Program-made: the position numbers and the translations under genes | From: Mesorhizobium sp. B2-1-1 | Lineage (GTDB): Bacteria; Pseudomonadota; Alphaproteobacteria; Rhizobiales; Rhizobiaceae | Assembly (NCBI RefSeq): GCF_006442975.2 | Contig: NZ_CP083954.1 | Span: 4,471,501 to 4,535,500, forward strand | Reading direction: 5' to 3' | DNA: 64,000 bases | In this document: positions 10,224 through 18,400 of the stretch, piece after piece | How positions within the stretch are numbered: position 1 is the stretch's first letter | Layout: the number at the start of each line of letters is the position of its first letter | The notes under the pieces: generated by a model | Told to the model about the DNA's origin: nothing | What the model saw: the letters and a program-made list of their open reading frames with translations, nothing else | Databases searched by the model: none

Positions 10224-10278
10224 AGTTATAATATCTGTTGCAACGGTGCGGCGGTCGAGTTATAATTGACGTTGCAAC
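10224..10278 (+). promoter_or_regulatory. tandem operator and promoter of the AbrB-Doc module
   Basis: A composite unit of agttataat, 4 nt, then gttgcaac occurs twice, at 10224-10244 and 10258-10278, exactly 34 bp apart. GTTGCAAC is a perfect palindrome and ttataa is too. A sigma-70-like promoter is formed by TTGCAA (10238-10243), a 17-bp spacer and a consensus TATAAT (10261-10266), so the repeats overlap the -35, the -10 and the expected start site. The antitoxin ATG is at 10293. This is what an autoregulated toxin-antitoxin promoter looks like. Confidence 0.8.
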
Positions 10279-10292
10279 AGGAGCAATCCAGC

Positions 10293-10514
10293 ATGAACAC
10301 CACCATTCGCAAGATCGGCAATTCCGAAGGTGTGATCCTGCCCAAGGAGCTACTCGACCGCCTGAATCTCAAAGCCGGTGATCAGCTTCAGGTTCTCGAA
10401 ACAGACAAGGACATCGTCCTCAAACCGGTCGACGATAGTTTCGAGCGGCAGATGGAAGCTGCTCGCAAGGTCATGGACAAGTACAAGGTCGCGCTTCAGA
10501 AGCTCGCCGAATGA
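10293..10514 (+). CDS. AbrB/MazE-family antitoxin
   Basis: A 73-residue protein with a SpoVT/AbrB swapped-hairpin DNA-binding domain at residues about 4-46 (RKIGNSEGVILPKELL). A charged helical tail (about residues 48-73) is the likely toxin-neutralising segment. The ATG at 10293 has an AGGAG-type site upstream; the open frame extends 9 codons further without support. It overlaps the downstream toxin gene by 4 bases (ATGA), so the two are translationally coupled. It should dimerise, bind the tandem operator just upstream and repress the module, with the Doc toxin as co-repressor by analogy with Phd-Doc. Confidence 0.88.
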   Translation: MNTTIRKIGNSEGVILPKELLDRLNLKAGDQLQVLETDKDIVLKPVDDSFERQMEAARKVMDKYKVALQKLAE

Positions 10515-10900
10515 ACTGGGAGTTCCTGTCGCGCCGCGCGGTGGAGGCGATGCATGCCGAACAATTGCGCCGGCATGGCGGCGCACAAGGTTTGCGGGAT
10601 GAAAATGCACTTGAATCGGCACTGGCCCGGGCCGAGAACAAGGCTAATTACGGCACTCCGTCGATTGAAGATCTTGCAGCAGCCTATGTCTTCGGCATTG
10701 CCAGAAATCATGCCTTTGGCGACGGCAACAAACGCACGGCTATTGTCGCCACCGGCGCCTTCCTGATCGTCAACGGTCACGTCCTGACGGCGGACAACGG
10801 CACGCTTTATGAATTCGTGATGGCTATCGCCGCCGGCGAGATCGATGAAGCGGGTGCCGCCGCATTTTTTCGCGACCACATCGTGAAGACCGAGGACTGA
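10511..10900 (+). CDS. doc: Doc-family (Fic fold) toxin
   Basis: A 129-residue protein of the death-on-curing family. The catalytic Fic-like motif HAFGDGNKR spans H67-R75; it is the Doc form with the shortened fold. P1 Doc phosphorylates EF-Tu and so blocks translation; the same activity is likely here but not shown. The gene begins at ATG 10511, overlapping the antitoxin stop. All catalytic residues appear intact, so this is a potentially active type II toxin. Nine bases separate it from a convergent gene. Confidence 0.9.
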   Translation: MNWEFLSRRAVEAMHAEQLRRHGGAQGLRDENALESALARAENKANYGTPSIEDLAAAYVFGIARNHAFGDGNKRTAIVATGAFLIVNGHVLTADNGTLYEFVMAIAAGEIDEAGAAAFFRDHIVKTED

Positions 10901-10909
10901 TGTTGGGGT

Positions 10910-11386
10910 TCAGCCGCCCGCGCTCAGCTTGACGATTTCCCATTCCTTGCCATTGACGGTGGCCACATCGCCGACCTTCTTGCCAAACAAAGCAATCGCC
11001 ATTGGCGATACATGGGAAATGCTGCCTTTCGATGGGTCAGCCTCGTCCTCGCCGACGATCTTCCAGTGCACCTTCTTGCCGTCGTCGGCTTCGAGCGTGG
11101 CGCCCATGCCGAAGCGGATGACATCGCTCCCGGGCTCGGGCACCGAAAGCTCGGCACTTTCGCGCCGCGCGGTCCAATAGCGCAGGTCGCGAGATACCAG
11201 TGCGATGCGCTCGCGGTCTCCCCGCCGCTCGGCTTTGGCCAATATGTCGCGCAGATCGGCCAGATTCTCCTCGATCATTGCCAGGCCACGCTCCGTCACC
11301 AGGTTGCGGTGTTGGCTGATCGGCCGTTCGCCGACGCCTGCGATGGCGTTTTCGCTGTCTTCCTCGCGGGTAAAGGCTCTGCTCAT
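10910..11386 (-). CDS. GreA/GreB-family transcription factor-like protein
   Basis: A 158-residue protein with an N-terminal helical region (about 25-75, possible coiled coil with LAKAERRGDRERI) and a C-terminal GreA/GreB FKBP-like domain (about 85-155, containing SHVSPMAIALFGKKVGD and the final WEIVKL strand). GreA/GreB cleave backtracked RNA in the RNA polymerase channel through acidic residues at the coiled-coil tip. Here the coiled coil looks short and the acidic tip is not obvious, so it may be a Gre-fold regulator rather than a true cleavage factor. It is divergent from the beta-helix gene. Confidence 0.75.
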   Translation of the reverse strand: MSRAFTREEDSENAIAGVGERPISQHRNLVTERGLAMIEENLADLRDILAKAERRGDRERIALVSRDLRYWTARRESAELSVPEPGSDVIRFGMGATLEADDGKKVHWKIVGEDEADPSKGSISHVSPMAIALFGKKVGDVATVNGKEWEIVKLSAGG

Positions 11387-11503
11387 TGCTTGAACTTATG
11401 CCTGCCCTCACGACTTCACAAGTCATTGCCCCTCGCCGGGAACGCAGGTCCCGGCTGGCATGAATCCTGCCACTAGACGGGCAAAACGCCAGGACCTGTG
11501 CCG

Positions 11504-12880
11504 ATGTTGAACAGACGCAAGCTACTTGTCCGGACAGCCGGTTTTGCCGTGTTCGGGCTTTCGCTGGGCAAGGCAGCGGCCGCGGGCTTGCCCGGCATCG
11601 AGAAAGCCTCGATGCGCGGATCGATCAACGCCACCGAGCTTGGCGTGCAACCCGGCACCTTTGACGATCAGAGCAAGGCTTTCGCCAAGCTGCTGCGCGA
11701 GGCCAGCGATCGCGACATGCCGGTGTTCCTGCAGCCCGGCACCTATGTCGTGTCCAACCTGACGCTGCCCGGCCGGGTGCGCCTTACCGGCGTGCCCGGC
11801 GCAACGCGCATCGTCTATGGTGGCGACGGCCACCTGTTCATGGCCGAACAAGCCGATCACATCGAGCTCAGCGGCCTGGTCCTCGACGGCTCAAACCGCT
11901 CGATGGGCGACTACGCGCAAGGACTGCTCGATCTGCGCCGCGTGGCGCATCTCATCGTCGATAATTGCCAGATAACCGGCAGCGGCAAGAACGGGCTGGC
12001 GCTCGAGCACGCGGCGGGCCGGGTCGAGCGCACGGAAATATCCGGAGCGGCGGACGCCGGCATCTATTCGGTCGAGGCCGCAGGGCTGGCGATCACAGGC
12101 AACACCGTCTCCGACTGCGCCAATGGCGGCATCCTCGTGCACCGCTGGCAGGCGGCGGAGGACGGCACCATCGTCACCGGCAACCGGGTCGAACGCATCG
12201 CGGCGCGCGGCGGCGGCACTGGCCAGAACGGCAATGGCATCAATGCCTTCCGCGCCGCCAACGTGATCGTCTCCGGCAATATTGTTTCGGACTGCGCATT
12301 CTCCGCCATCCGCGCCAACAGCGCCAGCAATCTGCAAGTATCGGGCAACACTTGCATGCGTTCCGGCGAAACGGCGGTCTATTCCGAATTCTCGTTCGAG
12401 GGCGCCGTTATCAGCAACAACATCGTCGATGGTGCCGCCAACGGCATCTCGATCGTCAATTTCAACGAAGGCGGACGCATGGGTGTTTGCTCGGGCAACA
12501 TCGTGCGCAACCTGTCGACATCAGGCCCCTACCCCGCCGACCCGCCGGGATTCGGCGTCGGCATCGGCGTCGAGGCCGACACCACCGTGTCCAACAACGT
12601 CATCGAGAACGTGCCGCTCTACGGCATGTCGATCGGCTGGGGACCGTATCTGCGCAACGTCGTGGCCACCGGCAACATCATCCGCAAAGCGGGCACCGGC
12701 ATCGTCGTCAGCGTGGTCGACGGTGCCGGAACCGCCATCATCTCCGACAATGTCATCGACGGCGCACGCAATGGCGCCATTGTCGGGCAGCGCTGGGCCG
12801 ATCCGGCCACGGGCGATCTCGCCGCGTCAGCCGATACCGGCTTTCCGCATCTGACCGTCGAGCGCAATCACGTCAGTTGA
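11504..12880 (+). CDS. Tat-exported right-handed beta-helix repeat protein (TIGR03808-like)
   Basis: A 458-residue protein starting at ATG 11504, with AGGA about 9 nt upstream; GTG 11498 is a poorer choice. The N-terminus MLNRRKLLVRTAGF followed by a hydrophobic stretch is a twin-arginine-like signal. The rest is a parallel beta-helix with repeated N-x-V/I-S-D/G-N turns such as ITGNTVSDC, VSGNIVSDC and ISNNIVDG, as in pectate-lyase-like folds. It matches the uncharacterised family of Tat-translocated repeat proteins known in alphaproteobacteria. Polysaccharide binding or cleavage is plausible by fold only; no catalytic residues can be assigned. Confidence 0.8.
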   Translation: MLNRRKLLVRTAGFAVFGLSLGKAAAAGLPGIEKASMRGSINATELGVQPGTFDDQSKAFAKLLREASDRDMPVFLQPGTYVVSNLTLPGRVRLTGVPGATRIVYGGDGHLFMAEQADHIELSGLVLDGSNRSMGDYAQGLLDLRRVAHLIVDNCQITGSGKNGLALEHAAGRVERTEISGAADAGIYSVEAAGLAITGNTVSDCANGGILVHRWQAAEDGTIVTGNRVERIAARGGGTGQNGNGINAFRAANVIVSGNIVSDCAFSAIRANSASNLQVSGNTCMRSGETAVYSEFSFEGAVISNNIVDGAANGISIVNFNEGGRMGVCSGNIVRNLSTSGPYPADPPGFGVGIGVEADTTVSNNVIENVPLYGMSIGWGPYLRNVVATGNIIRKAGTGIVVSVVDGAGTAIISDNVIDGARNGAIVGQRWADPATGDLAASADTGFPHLTVERNHVS

Positions 12881-12892
12881 GAAACGTCTGTC

Positions 12893-13897
12893 TCAGGCCA
12901 GTGCCGCCGTCGGCCTGAGCGCACCGACCGTGGCGCCTATCCGGCTTTCGATGGGTGCATTCGCCATTTCGAGCAGCTTCGCCGCCAAAACCTCGTCCGC
13001 ACGCAGCAGTCGGGCGATGATTGCGGCCACCATGGATTCGGCGGCCCGGCCGGCACCATCATCGCATTTGAGTGCGATGCCGAGGCCAAGCTCGGGAAGC
13101 GCCGCGCAATGGACCCCTTCGGCGCCGCCCTTCGCAAATATTCGGCCAGGCGCCGCCTGCATCAGCGCGAGATCGGCGCGGCCTGTGCCGGCGACGAAGA
13201 ACGGCTCGGCCATGCAAGCCGACAACAATCGCTTTGCCGCCCTGGCGCGCCCGGGCGCGAAGCCCCTGCCGGTCACCATGCGGGCAAAGCCAAGCGCGAA
13301 ACTCCTGAGCGGCACCGCGTAGGTCGGGATCGAACAGCCATCGGTCGCGCGCTCGTCGGCGCCGTGGCGAGCTCCTGTCACCGCCTGCATGGCGTCGCGC
13401 ACCATCTCCTGCAAGGCGTGATCCGCCCTGACATAGCCTTGAGGCTCGATGCCTGAATGGACGCAGGTGCAAAGAAAGCCGGAATGCTTACCGGAGCAAT
13501 TGTTGTGCAAAGCGTTCGGGGAACCGCCTGCGCGGGCGAGTGCGATCGTCGCGTCATGGCTCGACGGCCAATGCGCGCCGCATTCAAGCGCCGACCCGTC
13601 CACCCCGGCCCTGGCGAGCATCGACCGCGCCAGTTCGACATGGGCCGGTTCGCCCGAATGGGAGGCACAGGCCAGCGCCAGTTCGCGGTTGCCGAAGCCG
13701 TAGGCATCGGCGGCGCCGCTTTCGACCAGGGGCAGCGCCTGGATCGCCTTGACCGCGGAGCGCGGAAACACCGGCCTCGATGTGTCGCCGATCTCAAGAA
13801 CCGGCTTGCCATCGGCATCGAAAACCGCGACCGCGCCTCGGTGGGCGCTCTCGACGATAGCGCCACGCAGAACTTCGACCAGAACCGGATTTGTCAT
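12893..13897 (-). CDS. L-asparaginase of the Rhizobium etli type (class 3)
   Basis: A 334-residue beta-lactamase-like asparaginase unrelated to E. coli AnsA/AnsB. It keeps the motif PRSAVKA (S47, K50), CASHSGE (S79) and LHNNCSGKHSG with C134 and K137, plus DGCSIPTYAVP with C188. These sit one residue earlier than the catalytic Ser-Lys pair and the zinc ligands (Cys, Lys, Cys) described for R. etli ReAV. The enzyme hydrolyses asparagine to aspartate and ammonia in the cytoplasm. It lies 26 bp downstream of the thiolase gene on the same strand, with a short hairpin (13904-13917) between, so the two may be co-transcribed. Confidence 0.88.
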   Translation of the reverse strand: MTNPVLVEVLRGAIVESAHRGAVAVFDADGKPVLEIGDTSRPVFPRSAVKAIQALPLVESGAADAYGFGNRELALACASHSGEPAHVELARSMLARAGVDGSALECGAHWPSSHDATIALARAGGSPNALHNNCSGKHSGFLCTCVHSGIEPQGYVRADHALQEMVRDAMQAVTGARHGADERATDGCSIPTYAVPLRSFALGFARMVTGRGFAPGRARAAKRLLSACMAEPFFVAGTGRADLALMQAAPGRIFAKGGAEGVHCAALPELGLGIALKCDDGAGRAAESMVAAIIARLLRADEVLAAKLLEMANAPIESRIGATVGALRPTAALA

Positions 13898-13923
13898 GTT
13901 GCCCCCGCGGATGCGGGTCGCTT

Positions 13924-15090
13924 TTACCGAATCCGATCGAGAATGGAAACGTAATTGGCGACCGCCGCGCCGCCCATATTGAAGATGCCGCCGAGCTTGG
14001 CGTTGGGCACCTGGATGCCGCCTGCCTCGCCGACGAGCTGCATGGCGCTCAGCACATGCATCGACACGCCGGTGGCGCCGATCGGATGACCCTTCGCCTT
14101 CAGGCCGCCGGACGGGTTGACCGGCAGCCGTCCGTCCTTTGCGGTCGTGCCGTCCAGCGCCAGCCTCGCGCCCTCCCCGGGCTTCGCCAGGCCCATGGCT
14201 TCATACTCGATCAATTCGGCGATGGTGAAGCAGTCATGCGTCTCGACGAAGGAGAGATCATCAAGCGTCACGCCGGCATTCCTGAGCGCCCGGCTCCAGG
14301 CCTGCTCGCAGCCTTCGAAGGTCAGGATGTCGCGCTTCGACATCGGCAGGAAATCCTGCACGTGCTCATTGGCGCGGAAGGTGACGGCGCGGCGCATCTT
14401 CAGTGCCGTCGCTGTGTCGGTGAGGACGAGAGCGGCGGCACCGTCGGAGACAAGCGAGCAGTCGGTGCGCTTCAGCGGGCCAGCGACGAAGGGGTTCTTC
14501 TCGCTCTCCTGGCGGCAGAATTCGTAGCCGAAATCCTTGCGCATCTGCGCATAGGGATTGTCGACGCCGTTCTTGTGATTCTTGGCGGCGATCATGGCAA
14601 GCGCATCCGACTGATCGCCGTAGCGCTGGAAATAGGCTTGTGCGATCTTGCCGAAGACGCCGGCAAAGCCGGCCGGCGTGTCGCCATCCTCGGGCAAATA
14701 GGAGGCTTTCAGCAGGTTCCTGCCGATCTCGGGGCCAGGCGTCGTCGTCATCTGCTCGGCGCCGACCACCAGCACGATGCGGGCGGCATTGGCATCGATG
14801 GCGCGGATGCCTTGCCGGACAGCGGCCGAACCGGTGGCGCAGGCGTTCTCGACGCGCGTCGCCGGCTTGAAGCGCAGCCGGTCGTCGGCCTGGAGGACAA
14901 GGCTGGCGGTGAAATCCTGTGCGGAAAAGCCGGCGTTGAAATGTCCGAGCACGATCTCGTCGACGTCGTCCGGGCCAATGCCGGCATGGTCGAGCGCCTC
15001 GGTTGCCACTTTGACGATCAGGCTCTCCAATGTTTCGCCTTCAAGCTTGCCGAAGCGCGAATGCGCCCAGCCAACGATGCATGCGGTCAT
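13924..15090 (-). CDS. SCP2-type thiolase / acetyl-CoA acetyltransferase family protein
   Basis: A 388-residue thiolase-fold protein. ATG 15090 is chosen because GGAGG sits a few bases upstream; the earlier in-frame ATG overlaps that site. The nucleophile Cys is in VENACATGSA, the His in GGLKAKGHPIGATG, and HDCF in VETHDCFTIAE is typical of the SCP-x/SCP2 thiolase branch. The second catalytic Cys of ordinary thiolases near the C-terminus (CxG) is replaced by NMGG, also a feature of this branch. Likely role: thiolytic cleavage of branched or side-chain acyl-CoAs; substrate unknown. It is divergent from betI. Confidence 0.82.
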   Translation of the reverse strand: MTACIVGWAHSRFGKLEGETLESLIVKVATEALDHAGIGPDDVDEIVLGHFNAGFSAQDFTASLVLQADDRLRFKPATRVENACATGSAAVRQGIRAIDANAARIVLVVGAEQMTTTPGPEIGRNLLKASYLPEDGDTPAGFAGVFGKIAQAYFQRYGDQSDALAMIAAKNHKNGVDNPYAQMRKDFGYEFCRQESEKNPFVAGPLKRTDCSLVSDGAAALVLTDTATALKMRRAVTFRANEHVQDFLPMSKRDILTFEGCEQAWSRALRNAGVTLDDLSFVETHDCFTIAELIEYEAMGLAKPGEGARLALDGTTAKDGRLPVNPSGGLKAKGHPIGATGVSMHVLSAMQLVGEAGGIQVPNAKLGGIFNMGGAAVANYVSILDRIR

Positions 15091-15229
15091 GACAACCTCC
15101 ATTTGCCGCGGATCCTAACACGTCATATCGCGGCCTGAGCACTCAATATTGTTCAATAATGAACCGTTTTCCAGTCCGCGGATGAGCCAGAGCCGACAAT
15201 CGGTTGTTGTTTGGGCTGAATTTTTGTTG

Positions 15230-15243
15230 ATTGACCCGTCAAT
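15230..15243 (+). promoter_or_regulatory. candidate BetI operator
   Basis: A perfect palindrome attgac-cc-gtcaat lies 33 bp before the betI start. With its flanks it reads TTGATTGACCCGTCAAT, which closely resembles the TTGATTG...TTCAAT operators known for BetI repressors. A weaker related element, gttca-N4-tgaac, is at 15151-15164, nearer the thiolase promoter. Autoregulation with relief by choline is expected from the family. Confidence 0.65.
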
Positions 15244-15276
15244 AAAAAATAACTTCACCGAAACAATGGGAACAGC

Positions 15277-15867
15277 ATGCCGAAAGTCGGAATGGAGCCA
15301 CTGCGGCGTAAAGCGCTCATCGACGCGACGATCTCGGCGATCGGCGAGCGCGGCTCGCTTGACGTGACGATGTCGGAGATCGCCGGGCGCGCCGGCGTGT
15401 CGTCGGCGCTGGCCCATCACTATTTCGGCGCCAAGGATGAGCTGCTGTTCGCGACGATGCGGCATATCCTGGCCGAACTGACCACGGACATGCGGCGCGC
15501 GCTTCAATCCGCCGGTTCCCCACGCGAGCGCGTCTCGGCGGTCGTGGCCGTCAATTTCTCCGACATCCAGTTCCGGGCCGAAACGATCGCCGCCTGGCTC
15601 GCCTTCTATGTCGAGGCGCAGAAATCGGCTGCGTTGCGCCGGCTGCTCAGGATTTATGCGCGACGGCTGCATTCGAACCTGATGAGCGGGCTGGCCGGCA
15701 TCCTGTCCCGAGCCGAGGCCGACCGCGTCGCCGAAGTGACGGCGGCGATGATCGACGGGCTGTACATCAGGCGCGCGCTTAAGGACGGCGTGCCCGATGC
15801 CGCGACCGCGATCGCATTGGTCGAGGACTATCTCGAAACGAAACTCAGCGGACGGCAGACGCAGTGA
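15277..15867 (+). CDS. betI: TetR-family repressor of the betaine operon
   Basis: A 196-residue BetI protein: N-terminal TetR helix-turn-helix at about residues 10-55 ([29 protein letters not shown]), then the all-helical ligand domain. BetI represses choline-to-betaine genes and is released by choline. The gene is first in a five-gene operon and overlaps betC by 4 bases (GTGA). A palindromic operator candidate lies just upstream. Confidence 0.93.
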   Translation: MPKVGMEPLRRKALIDATISAIGERGSLDVTMSEIAGRAGVSSALAHHYFGAKDELLFATMRHILAELTTDMRRALQSAGSPRERVSAVVAVNFSDIQFRAETIAAWLAFYVEAQKSAALRRLLRIYARRLHSNLMSGLAGILSRAEADRVAEVTAAMIDGLYIRRALKDGVPDAATAIALVEDYLETKLSGRQTQ

Positions 15868-17393
15868 CACGCAAGCACCCTAACTTCCTGATCGTCATGG
15901 TCGATCAGCTCAACGGAACTTTCTTTCCGGACGGGCCGGCTGACTTCCTGCACGCGCCGCATCTGAAGGCGTTGGCCGCCCGCTCGGCGCGCTTCCGCAA
16001 CAATTACACCGGCTCGCCGCTCTGTGCGCCGGGCCGTGCCTCGTTCATGAGCGGCCAGTTGCCGTCGCGCACCGGAGTCTATGACAACGCCGCCGAGTTC
16101 GCCTCGTCGATCCCGACCTTCGCTCATCATCTGCGCGCCGCCGGCTACCATACTTGCCTGTCGGGCAAGATGCACTTCGTCGGGCCGGACCAGTTGCACG
16201 GCTTCGAGGAACGGCTGACCACGGACATCTACCCCGCCGATTTCGGTTGGACGCCGGATTATCGTAAGCCCGGCGAGCGCATCGACTGGTGGTATCACAA
16301 TCTGGGTTCGGTGACCGGGGCCGGCATTGCGGAAACCACCAACCAGATGGAATATGACGACGAGGTCGTGTTCCTCGCCACGCAGAAGCTCTACCAGCTT
16401 TCGCGGGAGCAGGATGATGAGGAGCGCCGGCCCTGGTGCCTGACCGTTTCGCTGTCACATCCGCACGACCCCTATGTCACGCGCAAGCAGTACTGGGATC
16501 TCTACGAAAATTGCAAGGCGCTCGACCCGGAAACCAATTTCATTGCGTATGACGAACAGGATACGCATTCGCAGCGGCTGTATGTCGCCAGCGATTATCC
16601 GTCGTTCCAGATCACCCCTGAGCAGGTGCGCCGTTCGCGGCGTGGCTATTTCGCCAATATTTCCTATGTCGACGACAAGCTCGGCGAGCTCCTGGACGTC
16701 CTCAAGCGGACGCGCATGCTTGACAACACCACCATCCTGTTCTGCTCCGACCATGGCGACATGCTCGGCGAGCGCGGCCTGTGGTTCAAGATGAGCTTCT
16801 TCGAGGGCTCGGCGCGGGTGCCGCTGATGATTGCCGGCAGGGGCGTTGCGGCCGGGCTGATCGAAGCGCCGGTTTCCAATCTCGACGTGACGCCGACGCT
16901 TTGCGAACTCGCTGGCATCGACATCGATGCCGTCGCGCCATGGACCGATGGCCAATCGCTGCTGCCTCTGATCGACGGTGAGCGGCGCAGCGCGCCTGTG
17001 CTGATGGAATATGCGGCTGAGGGTTCATACGCGCCTCTGGTGGCTATCCGCGAGGGCCGATACAAGTTCGTCCATTGCGAGCTCGATGCGCCGCAACTGT
17101 TCGATCTCCAATCCGACCCGCTGGAGCGGGAAAACCTCGCGGCCGATCCGGCCAACGAACCGCTGGTCGCGGCGTTCATGGACAAGGTGCGGGCGCGCTG
17201 GGACATGGCCGCTTTCGACGCTGCGGTGCGCGAAAGCCAGGCGCGCCGCTGGGTCGTCTATCGGGCGCTGCGCAACGGCGCCTACTACCCCTGGGATTTC
17301 CAGCCGCTGCAGAAAGCGTCCGAGCGCTACATGCGCAACCACATGAACCTCGACACTCTCGAGGAGAGCAAGCGGTATCCTCGAGGCGAATGA
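15864..17393 (+). CDS. betC: choline-sulfatase
   Basis: Hydrolyses choline-O-sulfate to choline and sulfate. The 509-residue protein has the sulfatase signature CAPGR (C54, converted to formylglycine) in [14 protein letters not shown], the metal-binding MVDQLNG start, and [11 protein letters not shown] in the metal/active-site region. The C-terminus has the choline-sulfatase extension ([17 protein letters not shown]). The GTG start at 15864 overlaps the betI stop. No signal peptide, so it acts in the cytoplasm, and it supplies both choline for betA and sulfate. An ATGA overlap couples it to the next gene. Confidence 0.94.
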   Translation: MTRKHPNFLIVMVDQLNGTFFPDGPADFLHAPHLKALAARSARFRNNYTGSPLCAPGRASFMSGQLPSRTGVYDNAAEFASSIPTFAHHLRAAGYHTCLSGKMHFVGPDQLHGFEERLTTDIYPADFGWTPDYRKPGERIDWWYHNLGSVTGAGIAETTNQMEYDDEVVFLATQKLYQLSREQDDEERRPWCLTVSLSHPHDPYVTRKQYWDLYENCKALDPETNFIAYDEQDTHSQRLYVASDYPSFQITPEQVRRSRRGYFANISYVDDKLGELLDVLKRTRMLDNTTILFCSDHGDMLGERGLWFKMSFFEGSARVPLMIAGRGVAAGLIEAPVSNLDVTPTLCELAGIDIDAVAPWTDGQSLLPLIDGERRSAPVLMEYAAEGSYAPLVAIREGRYKFVHCELDAPQLFDLQSDPLERENLAADPANEPLVAAFMDKVRARWDMAAFDAAVRESQARRWVVYRALRNGAYYPWDFQPLQKASERYMRNHMNLDTLEESKRYPRGE

Positions 17394-18397
17394 TGACTAC
17401 GCTTGTCCCCTCACTCGACCACCTGAAGCAAGCCTATGCGGTCACCGCCAAGGCGACGCAGATCACGCCGCTGCTGGAATCGGCGGCGCTCGCCAGGGAA
17501 ACCGGCGCCGCTCGCGTCTTCGTCAAGGCGGAATCGCTGCAATGGGCGGGATCGTTCAAGGTTCGGGGCGCCTATTGGCGGCTGAAGCGGCTGTCGCCCG
17601 ACGAAGCCAAGAAGGGCGTCGTCGCTTATTCTTCCGGCAATTTTGCGCAAGGACTGGCGGCTGCGGGCCAGGCGCTCGGCATTCCCGTCACCATCGTCAT
17701 GCCGATCGACGCGCCGGCCGCCAAGCGCGACGCCACAGCAGGCTACGGCGCGCGCGTGGTGCTTACCGATCACGGCGAGCGCGCGCGTGAGGAAGTCGCC
17801 GCCGCCAAGGCGCGCGAGATCGCCGAGACCGAAGGGCTGACATTGCTGCATCCCTTCGACGATCCGGAAATCGTCGCCGGCCAGGCAGGTGCCGGGCTGG
17901 AGGCGCTGGAGCAGCTTTCTGCCAAGGGCGCGAAGGCGGACGTGCTGTTCTGCTCGGTCGGCGGCGGCGGCCTGATCGGCGGCGTTTCGCTCGCTTTCCA
18001 CTACCTGTCGCCGGCCACGGAAATCATCGGCGTCGAGCCCGAAGGTTTCAACGGCATGGGCGCCTCGCTGGCGCATGGCAGCATCGAGACCATGCCGCTC
18101 GCCCCGAATTCGATCTGTGACGGGCTGATGTCACGGCGGCCCGGCGACGCGCCGTTCGCGGCGGTCAGAACCGCCGGCGTTCGCGGCATCACTGTCGACG
18201 ACGCCTTGGTGCGGCGGGCAATGAAAATCGCCTTCGAGCGGATGAAGCTGGTGCTTGAGCCGTCCGGAGCTGCCTCGCTGGCGGCACTGCTCGGCGGCAA
18301 GGTGGATGTGGCCGGCAAGACCGTCCTTGTGGTGGCTACCGGCGGCAATGTCTCGCTCGCCGATTTCATCACGCATATGAACGATGGGCGCATATGA
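17390..18397 (+). CDS. threonine/serine dehydratase-like PLP enzyme in the betaine operon
   Basis: A 335-residue fold-type II PLP enzyme. ATG 17390 overlaps the betC stop (ATGA). The Schiff-base lysine is K57 in SFKVRGAY, the substrate loop is SSGNFAQG, and the phosphate-binding glycine loop is SVGGGGLIGG. There is no C-terminal ACT domain, so it is a catabolic or biosynthetic short form, as in hydroxyectoine-utilisation EutB and serine racemase-like proteins. Threonine to 2-oxobutyrate or serine to pyruvate are the likely reactions. It lies between betC and betA, where no such enzyme is needed for known betaine synthesis; its role there is unexplained. Confidence 0.85.
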   Translation: MMTTLVPSLDHLKQAYAVTAKATQITPLLESAALARETGAARVFVKAESLQWAGSFKVRGAYWRLKRLSPDEAKKGVVAYSSGNFAQGLAAAGQALGIPVTIVMPIDAPAAKRDATAGYGARVVLTDHGERAREEVAAAKAREIAETEGLTLLHPFDDPEIVAGQAGAGLEALEQLSAKGAKADVLFCSVGGGGLIGGVSLAFHYLSPATEIIGVEPEGFNGMGASLAHGSIETMPLAPNSICDGLMSRRPGDAPFAAVRTAGVRGITVDDALVRRAMKIAFERMKLVLEPSGAASLAALLGGKVDVAGKTVLVVATGGNVSLADFITHMNDGRI

Positions 18398-18400
18398 ACA

